Shown here piece after piece: positions 24,562 through 30,373 of a stretch of 30,373 bases of DNA; positions within the stretch are counted from its first letter, which is position 1, and every line of letters begins with the position of its first letter. This DNA comes from an uncultured Ezakiella sp. (GTDB taxonomy: Bacteria > Bacillota > Clostridia > Tissierellales > Peptoniphilaceae), in NCBI GenBank assembly GCA_947293975.1, contig CAMYPV010000010.1, forward strand, positions 1 to 30,373, in the 5' to 3' direction. Position numbers and translations under genes: made by a program. Under the pieces are notes generated by a model that was not told the DNA's origin, made no database searches, and worked only from the letters and a program-made list of their open reading frames with translations.

Positions 24562-24578
24562 TTTGACTTTCTTTGACC
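24562..24578 (-). promoter_or_regulatory. CtsR operator upstream of the J protein-clpB operon
   Basis: The minus strand reads GGTCAAAGAAAGTCAAA. This is a tandem heptad repeat with 3-nt spacing that fits the CtsR consensus RGTCAAA-NAN-RGTCAAA at every position. It lies 31-47 bp upstream of the start codon. CtsR represses clp genes in Firmicutes until heat or protein stress inactivates it. A -10-like TAATAAT lies just upstream (24585-24591), so bound CtsR would cover the transcription start. Confidence 0.87.
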
Positions 24579-24598
24579 TATAACATTATTACCCAGCG

Positions 24599-24631
24599 TT
24601 AATGGTTTTAAACACTTTTTAAAACCATTAA
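24599..24631. repeat. Perfect 14-bp inverted repeat upstream of the heat-shock operon
   Basis: TTAATGGTTTTAAA (24599-24612) is exactly repeated in inverse at 24618-24631 with the 5-nt spacer CACTT. On the minus strand no U tract follows, so it does not look like a terminator of the upstream gene, which already has one at 24643-24678. It overlaps the expected -35 region of the J protein promoter and may be an operator. It is not a CIRCE element (TTAGCACTC-N9-GAGTGCTAA). Confidence 0.75.
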
Positions 24632-24642
24632 AAATATTTTTT

Positions 24643-24678
24643 AAAATAAAAAAGTTGCAAAGATTTCTCCTTGCAACT
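24643..24678 (-). terminator. Intrinsic terminator of the SLH/CAP gene
   Basis: On the minus strand AGTTGCAA (24671-24678) pairs with TTGCAACT (24653-24660) around a 10-nt loop. It is followed by a U run (24648-24653) and a U/A tract. It starts 7 bp after the stop codon. Confidence 0.88.
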
Positions 24679-24685
24679 GTAAATT

Positions 24686-26014
24686 CTATCTTATTCTGAA
24701 CGCAAAATTTTGTGTAAAATAAAAACCATATTCGCTATTTTTATTATACGCTCCGCCTACACCCATGTACTCGTAATCATTGGCGAGCATGTTTTTTCTA
24801 TGTCCTTCAGAATTTACCCAACCATTATATGCCAAAAATTCATCCAAGCTTGTGCTACAATAAATATTTTCACCACCAGATTTCGGTAGACCTTGCTTTT
24901 GATATCTATCTACAAATCTTTCTCCATCAGGGCTTACGTGGCTAAAATAATTTCGATCAGCCATATCTTGACTGTGAAGCCTTGCTGCTTCTGCAAGCCT
25001 ATCATCCCATGTCAACGCGCGTTTGTTGTGAAATACTCTAAGCGCATTTGTAAAATGAAAATTAGCCTTAGAGACTCCACTAAAATCATTATATTGCTTA
25101 TCGATGCGACTTACAAGCGACCTATTATACACTGCGTGTATGGAATTTCCATCATATTTGTCGGTGAAAAATTCTTCAAGCGAAAAATCGTCAGAGCTTC
25201 TATTGTAAACATCTCCTGCTTTCTTTCCTTTATATAAAAATCCATCACCAACAGACGCGTATCCAAATACAACATCTGATTTAACAAGGAGTGCATAGAA
25301 ATTCTTATAGTCATCTGTATTATAAAAATACCAATCAACATCTTTATATATAGAGTGTACCACTTCGTCTGGTGTTTCAAGCTCACTTGTTGTCATCCCA
25401 ACATCAATATTTTTGCCATCAATAAGCATCCCTTTGTTGTCTTGATATTTAAAGACTTGGCTCACAATTTCGCACACATCTGCTCTTGATGCTTCAGATG
25501 ATCCATATACATTGCCGTCGACAATTCCAATTGCACGTGCAACAGATTCGTATCCATTTGGCCATCCGCCCAAAAGTTCTGCTAGCTTTGACTTGCCGAT
25601 TTGAGACACAGCCATCTTTATCAATTCACTATGAGTAATTTTTGCATTCGGTCCAAAGTAATTGTCGCCAACGCCACTCATAACACTCGCGTTAAAGGCC
25701 CTCATAACATACGGATGTATCCACGCATCCACAGGCACGTCCTTAAAACTTGCAGATGCTGATTCGTCATTATAGCCAAATGCCTTTGACATAATGATTG
25801 CAACTTCGCCCCTTGTAATATTTTTTTCTGGCTTAAAGCTACCATCATCATAGCCTGTTATAATTCCACGATTATAAAGGTCCATTATCGCATCTGAATT
25901 CTTTGTGCTTGAGTTTACATCGGTAAATGCTTTTGCATCTATAACCAAAGTTAACGCAAAAACAACCAATAAAAATGACTTCACAAAAAATTTTGAAAAA
26001 GAATTTTTACACAT
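24686..26014 (-). CDS. Secreted S-layer-homology and CAP (SCP/PR-1) domain protein
   Basis: The 442-residue protein has a Sec signal peptide (basic start, hydrophobic 11-25, likely cleavage after AKA at 29). Three SLH repeats follow: about 30-85 with YDDGSFKPEKNITRGE, about 90-145 with FGPNAKITHSELIKM, and about 148-195. SLH repeats attach proteins to pyruvylated wall polymers. A middle domain (about 205-310) resembles the CAP-associated region. The C-terminal CAP domain (about 318-440) has HSQDMADRNYFSHVSP, GENIY and WVNSEGHRKNML. Bacterial CAP proteins have no single agreed function. It is monocistronic, with AGGAGG five bases before the ATG, a strong promoter and a terminator. Confidence 0.92.
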   Translation of the reverse strand: MCKNSFSKFFVKSFLLVVFALTLVIDAKAFTDVNSSTKNSDAIMDLYNRGIITGYDDGSFKPEKNITRGEVAIIMSKAFGYNDESASASFKDVPVDAWIHPYVMRAFNASVMSGVGDNYFGPNAKITHSELIKMAVSQIGKSKLAELLGGWPNGYESVARAIGIVDGNVYGSSEASRADVCEIVSQVFKYQDNKGMLIDGKNIDVGMTTSELETPDEVVHSIYKDVDWYFYNTDDYKNFYALLVKSDVVFGYASVGDGFLYKGKKAGDVYNRSSDDFSLEEFFTDKYDGNSIHAVYNRSLVSRIDKQYNDFSGVSKANFHFTNALRVFHNKRALTWDDRLAEAARLHSQDMADRNYFSHVSPDGERFVDRYQKQGLPKSGGENIYCSTSLDEFLAYNGWVNSEGHRKNMLANDYEYMGVGGAYNKNSEYGFYFTQNFAFRIR

Positions 26015-26036
26015 ATTTACCTCCTATATTAAATCA

Positions 26037-26064
26037 ATTATATCAAATAACCTACTATAGTCAA
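26037..26064 (-). promoter_or_regulatory. Strong promoter of the SLH/CAP gene
   Basis: The minus strand shows TTGACT (26059-26064), 16 nt, then TATAAT (26037-26042) with TG extension (TGATATAAT). It is about 25 bp upstream of the start codon and downstream of the terminator of the preceding operon. Confidence 0.85.
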
Positions 26065-26089
26065 GAAATAGCCCGTAAATCTTGCAAGC

Positions 26090-26113
26090 AAAAACGCAAT
26101 CGTCATGATTGCG
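26090..26113 (-). terminator. Intrinsic terminator of the dnaX-recR-M16C operon
   Basis: CGCAATC (26107-26113 on the minus strand) pairs with GATTGCG (26095-26101) around a 5-nt loop and is followed by five U residues. It lies just after the peptidase stop codon. Confidence 0.87.
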
Positions 26114-26120
26114 CTTGATT

Positions 26121-28958
26121 TTATTTAATATCTATTTTGTTTTTGAAAGTTAATTTTGTATTTTCAATTCCCTTTTCATTTGTAAAAACTGCACGTCCTT
26201 TTTTGGCCATTGAGACTTTTAATTTCTCTGCAAACTTTTTAAAGCTTTCGTTGTCAGTTTTTAGTGCCGATGCCAACTCGCGATTGATATCGTCAATTGT
26301 TTTTTTATTAATCAATCTTGCAAATGCAGAATATGATTTTAATCTTGGTGTTAAAAGCGGATCAAATTTATTATATGTTCCAATTATTAACGAATCTAAT
26401 TCCTCACGTCTAAAGTTTCTCGTCATTAGCCATTCATAAGCGTTGTCAAAAACTTCAAATGTCTTATCCAAGTTAGGATCTCTGTAGCTATACATATACA
26501 CTAGGCTTGGAGATATGCTAATACCGTCTCCGTACGCACCACCCTTTGCCCTTATATTGTCGTGTAGATAAGAGTTTGAAAGTGCAACACAAACAACATC
26601 ATCGCTGCCATCTTCATAATCATACAAACATGCATCCACACAATAATTTACATCTGTCATTGCAATAATTGCCGTACTGTCGCCAGCATTAGTTTGTGAG
26701 CTTATTGTATTTCTGGCGCGATTTTCTGTGAGTCTGCCCTCAGCTTTTAACGCTGCCTTAACTTCGTCATAATCGCATTTTTCTCCAGTCACATGATATA
26801 ATGCATCCGCATTGAAGATTTCGCCATAAATTTTATAAGCTTCTTCCAAAATATTTCTAATTTCATCGTCAGATTTTTGGAGCAATTCTTCAATCGCTTT
26901 AATTTCTCTCGTGCCACCCAATATTGCATTGATTTCTGTGAGCCTGTCAAAGTTTTTAATTGCCTCTAACAATGTAACTATAACGCCACTTGCAACAGCA
27001 TGCATCTTTCTCTTTGCAAGTTCGGCAGTTAAAATCTCACGGATTTTTGCAACATTAGAAAAATCTGTGTTTAAGCTTACTTCTTTTAAAATTTCATAAG
27101 CATCTTTAAAATCGCCCCTACTTACAGAAAGTAGTTGATTTAAAGAAAGTTCTCCGTCTTCTTGCTTGTAGTATTTGGACGCTGTGAAATCTTGACTAAA
27201 ATCATACGCCTTTAGATTTATCTCTGTGTTTAAATCTTTATATGAATATTTTTTTGTGTCAAGCTTGCCGATTAGTTTTGAAATTATCGCTAGCTTTTCA
27301 ATCGTATCATTAGGCATATCTTTGATTGATGTGCTTGCATTAAAATATATAACGTCATTTGTAAAAATATCCACAAAGCTCAAATTGCCATCAATATTAA
27401 CATCTACATCTTCAACAGTTGTTTTTAAATCTTTAACTGCAAGCACAGGAATGGTTGCCTTTGCCTCATCGCTATCTTCACGCAATTGGAATTCGAACAA
27501 ATCCTTTGTGTCTGCAATCATTTTATCAATTTCAGCATCTGAAAGTGTCTTTTTAAATTCAGCCATTTTTTCTTTTAAAACAGCTGCCTTTTTGTTATTA
27601 AGTTCAGCATCAGGTTTAATTGTAAGAATTAATCTATTATCTGTGAAATATTTTTTTGCATATTCCTTTACAAGATCAGGATTTTCTTCAATTGTTTTAA
27701 TTGCCTCTTGGAACTTCAAGCCTTCGATAGGGTCATCACCATACAACCATGAATCTGTCGCTCTGATATATACAAGAATGCCAATGTGTGGACTTGCGCC
27801 AAAATTTATAACATCATATTTCATCTGATGAATTAAAGAATCAAAAACTTTCTTTTCGATTCCATTTTCGCACAGATTTGCAATTTCTTCATCAATGATT
27901 TTTAAAATCTTATCTTTGTTATCGGCTTTTGAATTTTTCGCAATAATGCTAAAGTTCATGCGATCACCAACGCTGTAACTTGTGATAACATCATCTGCCA
28001 AGCCTTCGCTTACAATTCTATCCTTAATATTTGCTCCATCCTCGTTTATAAGTGCGCTTTCAATCAAATCATGCACCAATTTTTCAACAGGATTTTTGCC
28101 GTCGCCACCAACATAGCTAACCGTCACAAAGTCATTGCCATCTTTTTCCTCTCCATAGTAGAAAAGATTTTTCTCGATATTTTCTGGCAAATCTTTTATA
28201 GCCTTCATGTCATCAATCGGTTCAATATAATCAAACTCACTTAAATATGAATCAAGATGAGCAAGTTCTTTTTCGGTGTCGCCATTTCCCCAATAAAAAA
28301 CGTAGGAATTTGACGGATTGTAATGGCTCTTGTGATATGCTCTAACTTCATCAAGTGTTAGGCTTGGAATATCCACAGGATCCCCACCTGAATTGTAGCA
28401 ATAGCTGGAATTTGGATACAAATATTCGCCAATCATTTGATAAACCTGAGATGTGTCTGAACTCATTGCGCCCTTCATCTCGTTATACACAACGCCATTT
28501 ATAACGATGTCGTCCTCTTTGTTTTCAATTTCGTAATGCCAGCCTTCTTGCTTAAAAATCTTATCGTTTTCGTGAAGACTTGGGAAAAACACTGCGTCCA
28601 AATAAACATCACACAAGTTAAAAAAGTCTTTTTCATTTCTGCTAGAAATTGGATAAATTGTCTTGTCATTAAAAGTCATTGCATTTACAAATGTTTGCAG
28701 TGAATTTTTAACAAGATCCATGAAAGGCTCTTTTGTTTTATATTTTCTGCTGCCACTCAATACAGAGTGTTCAAGAATGTGACAAATACCTGTGCTATCA
28801 TCACGAACAGTTTTAAAACCAATCGAAAACACCTTGTTGTCATCGTCATTTTCCATTTTTAAAACGCGTGCCTTCGTCTTTTCATGTTCAAATAATAAAG
28901 CTTTTGAATTATATTCTGGAAGCCATTCTTCTTTTATTAATCTATATCCTTTATACAT
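26121..28958 (-). CDS. M16C-family zinc metallopeptidase (presequence-protease-like)
   Basis: The 945-residue protein resembles PreP/Cym1-type insulinase-family peptidases. The inverted zinc motif HILEH (residues 60-64) supplies two His ligands and the catalytic Glu. The third ligand is probably Glu160 in VVYNEMKG. Active-site flanking sequence GICHILEHSVLSGSRKY and a central M16C-associated region (about 470-720) are present. The C-terminal half keeps the fold without the motif (GAYGDGISISPS, MYSYRDPNL). No signal peptide is seen, so a cytoplasmic role in degrading free peptides is inferred. It lies nine bases after recR with its own AGGAGA site. Confidence 0.95.
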   Translation of the reverse strand: MYKGYRLIKEEWLPEYNSKALLFEHEKTKARVLKMENDDDNKVFSIGFKTVRDDSTGICHILEHSVLSGSRKYKTKEPFMDLVKNSLQTFVNAMTFNDKTIYPISSRNEKDFFNLCDVYLDAVFFPSLHENDKIFKQEGWHYEIENKEDDIVINGVVYNEMKGAMSSDTSQVYQMIGEYLYPNSSYCYNSGGDPVDIPSLTLDEVRAYHKSHYNPSNSYVFYWGNGDTEKELAHLDSYLSEFDYIEPIDDMKAIKDLPENIEKNLFYYGEEKDGNDFVTVSYVGGDGKNPVEKLVHDLIESALINEDGANIKDRIVSEGLADDVITSYSVGDRMNFSIIAKNSKADNKDKILKIIDEEIANLCENGIEKKVFDSLIHQMKYDVINFGASPHIGILVYIRATDSWLYGDDPIEGLKFQEAIKTIEENPDLVKEYAKKYFTDNRLILTIKPDAELNNKKAAVLKEKMAEFKKTLSDAEIDKMIADTKDLFEFQLREDSDEAKATIPVLAVKDLKTTVEDVDVNIDGNLSFVDIFTNDVIYFNASTSIKDMPNDTIEKLAIISKLIGKLDTKKYSYKDLNTEINLKAYDFSQDFTASKYYKQEDGELSLNQLLSVSRGDFKDAYEILKEVSLNTDFSNVAKIREILTAELAKRKMHAVASGVIVTLLEAIKNFDRLTEINAILGGTREIKAIEELLQKSDDEIRNILEEAYKIYGEIFNADALYHVTGEKCDYDEVKAALKAEGRLTENRARNTISSQTNAGDSTAIIAMTDVNYCVDACLYDYEDGSDDVVCVALSNSYLHDNIRAKGGAYGDGISISPSLVYMYSYRDPNLDKTFEVFDNAYEWLMTRNFRREELDSLIIGTYNKFDPLLTPRLKSYSAFARLINKKTIDDINRELASALKTDNESFKKFAEKLKVSMAKKGRAVFTNEKGIENTKLTFKNKIDIK

Positions 28959-28966
28959 ATAATCTC

Positions 28967-29563
28967 CTATATCTCGACTCTACCTTCGTAGCTCCTTCTA
29001 AGTGTAAGCGGATCAAAAAACTCAAGCACTCCACCAACTGGAAGACCAGTTGAAAGCGTGCTAACCTTTTTGCCCATTTCCTTTGCAAGCATGCCCAAAA
29101 ATTTTGCTGTGTGTTCGCTTTCAATATTTGTCGACAGCGCAAGTATAACCTCTTTTACCTCATCCGACTTGAGTCTTTCGGTAAATTCATCAGCGCCAAT
29201 TTCTTTTGGACCAATGCCTTTTAGTGGATTTAACTCGTCTTCTTTTAAAACAAAATAAAGCCCATCATATCCTAGCGACTCTTCAAACGCATCGATGTCC
29301 TTTACACTTGCAACCACCATTATCTTTGAGCGATCGCGTGTGCTTGAGCTACAAATTGGACAAATTTCGAACTCGGAAAAATTACCGCATAGCTTGCAGC
29401 GCGTAATCTTTTGCTTTGCAAGACTAATTGCATCCACAAGCTTATCCACCTCTTCATTTGGCATATTTAAAATGTAAAACGCAAGACGCTTTGCAGATTT
29501 TTTGCCAATGCCAGGAAGTTTTGATAATCTATCCGATAAATTTTCAACAATATTATCTGCCAT
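28967..29563 (-). CDS. recR: Recombination protein RecR
   Basis: The 198-residue protein, with RecF and RecO, loads RecA at gaps. It has a helix-hairpin-helix region (LSKLPGIGKKSAKRLAF, about 12-29), a C4 zinc finger (Cys56, 59, 68, 71), a TOPRIM domain (about 79-170; IMVVASVKDIDAFEE, ILALSTNIESEHTA) and the conserved C-terminal LSTGLPVGGVLEFFDPLTL. Length is standard. Its ATG overlaps the ybaB stop by one base (TAATG). The dnaX-ybaB-recR order is conserved across bacteria. Confidence 0.98.
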   Translation of the reverse strand: MADNIVENLSDRLSKLPGIGKKSAKRLAFYILNMPNEEVDKLVDAISLAKQKITRCKLCGNFSEFEICPICSSSTRDRSKIMVVASVKDIDAFEESLGYDGLYFVLKEDELNPLKGIGPKEIGADEFTERLKSDEVKEVILALSTNIESEHTAKFLGMLAKEMGKKVSTLSTGLPVGGVLEFFDPLTLRRSYEGRVEI

Positions 29564-29892
29564 TAAAATAATCCTGGAAGATTAAGTCCCTTTGTAAATT
29601 GTCCCATTGAGCTGTCCATTTTTTCTTCAGCAGTTTTGATGCCTTGGTTTACAGCTGCAATAATCAAATCTGTAAGTGTATCCACATCATCTGGGTCGAC
29701 AACTTCTGGATCTATCTTCATTGAAAGAACTTCTTTTTTGCCATTTATAACAAGCGTAACAGCGCCACCGCCAACGCTTACTTCAAACTCTTCAGCCTCA
29801 ACTGCGTCTTGGCTTTCCTTCATGCTCTTTTGTAGCTTCTCCATTTCCTTCATCATTTTTTTCATATTTCCGCCACCTGGAAAATTTCTCAT
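29563..29892 (-). CDS. YbaB/EbfC-family nucleoid-associated protein
   Basis: The 109-residue dimeric DNA-binding protein starts MRNFPGGGNMKKMMKEMEKLQKSM, a basic, Met-rich helix. The family core VSVGGGAVTLVINGKKEVLSMKIDPEVVDPDDVDTL follows, ending with a helix and a Gly-Leu-Pro-Gly-Leu-Phe tail. AGGAGG lies six bases before the ATG. It is placed between dnaX and recR as in most bacteria, which supports the assignment. Confidence 0.96.
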   Translation of the reverse strand: MRNFPGGGNMKKMMKEMEKLQKSMKESQDAVEAEEFEVSVGGGAVTLVINGKKEVLSMKIDPEVVDPDDVDTLTDLIIAAVNQGIKTAEEKMDSSMGQFTKGLNLPGLF

Positions 29893-29919
29893 AATAATAC
29901 CTCCTAATATTTTATATAA

Positions 29920-30373
29920 TTATTTTATTACTAACTTATCCCCAAACAATTGCTTTGCCTTTTCGATGTTTGGATCTTCATTTTCTTTAACTATGCGAAC
30001 TTTTTTATTGTAATGTTTTTCAAACACAGCTTCAATCTCTTCGCGGAACATATCCAATCGCTCGTCATTGTTTGCTGGGTTTTTTAATCTAAACACGAGT
30101 TTATCATCATCAAGTCTGATTAAAAATGCACTGTTAATATCCATTAGCATTGGGATTTCGCTTACAAGTATGTCATAAATTTCATTGCCATCAGGATCAT
30201 TTTTATTTTGAACCGATCGTTCCTCTTGTAAATCATCTTGCGGTTCCTGTTGTGAAACATCTGGCTTTTGCTCTTGTGAAACACCTGTCTCTTGTTCGCT
30301 TAATATCTCTTGTGCTTCTGCATCTTCTTTTATTAATTCACTGTCATCATCATTTGAAACTGTATTTTCTTCT
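29920..30373 (-). CDS. dnaX: DNA polymerase III gamma/tau subunit, C-terminal part (partial)
   Basis: The reading frame is open from the window edge (30373) to the stop at 29920, giving about 150 residues of the C-terminus; the ATPase clamp-loader part lies outside. The visible part begins with an acidic, Gln/Glu-rich linker of about 55 residues. It ends with a folded domain (IYDILVSEIPMLMDINSAF, DKLVFRLKNP, AKQLFGDKLVIK) like the tau region that contacts the polymerase. Identification rests mainly on position before ybaB-recR and on the FGD..VIK ending. An in-frame ATG at 30150 is internal and not the start. Confidence 0.85.
   Translation of the reverse strand, partial: EENTVSNDDDSELIKEDAEAQEILSEQETGVSQEQKPDVSQQEPQDDLQEERSVQNKNDPDGNEIYDILVSEIPMLMDINSAFLIRLDDDKLVFRLKNPANNDERLDMFREEIEAVFEKHYNKKVRIVKENEDPNIEKAKQLFGDKLVIK

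Noticed and set aside
24599..24631. Dyad read as a CIRCE element or as a terminator
   Set aside because: The arms do not match TTAGCACTC/GAGTGCTAA, the spacer is 5 and not 9 nt, and no U tract follows on the transcribed strand. It is kept as an unexplained dyad.
27226..27828. Plus-strand open frame of 200 codons opposite the M16C peptidase gene
   Set aside because: It lies fully antisense to a well-supported gene, has no ribosome binding site and its Ser/Ile-rich composition is that of a reverse-strand shadow. The same holds for plus-strand frames at 421-801, 8041-8439, 14397-14831, 15301-15756, 21055-22563 and others.
1..30373. CRISPR arrays, IS elements, prophage genes or toxin-antitoxin pairs
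   Set aside because: Reading the window I saw no regularly spaced repeats, transposase, integrase or phage genes. The gene content is tightly packed and conserved.

Overview
The window is a low-GC (roughly one third G+C, estimated by eye) stretch of bacterial chromosome, most like an anaerobic Firmicutes/Clostridia-type genome. Evidence is the Gram-positive core gene order glmU-prs-pth-mfd-(foldase)-ctc-spoVB/yabM-yabN-hup, strong AGGAGG ribosome binding sites, a CtsR heat-shock operator, S-layer-homology domains and the divIC/rqcP pair. The sporulation genes that usually sit in this neighbourhood (yabP, yabQ, full-length spoIIE) are absent, so a non-sporulating lineage such as Tissierellia/Peptoniphilaceae is my best guess. 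That taxonomic call is inference. Every gene found lies on the minus strand.

Layout from high to low coordinates, which is the direction of transcription: (1) the 3' end of dnaX, then ybaB, recR and a large M16C metallopeptidase, ending at a terminator near 26.1 kb; (2) a monocistronic cell-surface SLH/CAP-domain protein with its own strong promoter and terminator; (3) a zinc-finger-less J-domain protein plus clpB, preceded by a CtsR operator and an unexplained perfect dyad; (4) a monocistronic Mn-type superoxide dismutase; (5) a very long tight array, 20.2 to 5.9 kb, of twelve genes: an RlmL-type rRNA methyltransferase, a PAS-PP2C (SpoIIE/RsbU-type) phosphatase, rqcP, divIC, asnS, leuS, a YcxB-like membrane protein, glmU, prs, pth, mfd and a SurA/PrsA-type lipoprotein; (6) ctc (ribosomal protein L25) with its own promoter and terminator; (7) a SpoVB/MurJ-like flippase and a YabN-type protein without its MazG half; (8) hup with its own promoter and terminator; (9) a gpmA - corrinoid adenosyltransferase - EamA permease operon; (10) the first 23 nt of a glycine-type tRNA behind a consensus promoter.

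The region is mostly housekeeping: translation (leuS, asnS, pth, ctc, rqcP, rlmL), cell envelope and division (glmU, spoVB-like, divIC), DNA repair and replication (dnaX, ybaB, recR, mfd, hup), PRPP supply (prs) and proteostasis (clpB, J protein, foldase, M16C). No intergenic gap exceeds 300 bp, and I see no IS element, prophage or CRISPR array.

The most clear-cut oddity is technical. Positions 11-44 are an exact Nextera (Tn5) read-2 transposase adapter, so bases 1-44 are not genomic and the tRNA is cut artificially. The biologically interesting points are the remnant of the sporulation-cluster order with a PAS-phosphatase inside it, the MazG-less YabN, CtsR control of a J protein/ClpB operon with an additional 33-bp dyad, and a terminator lying directly against the start of the flippase gene.
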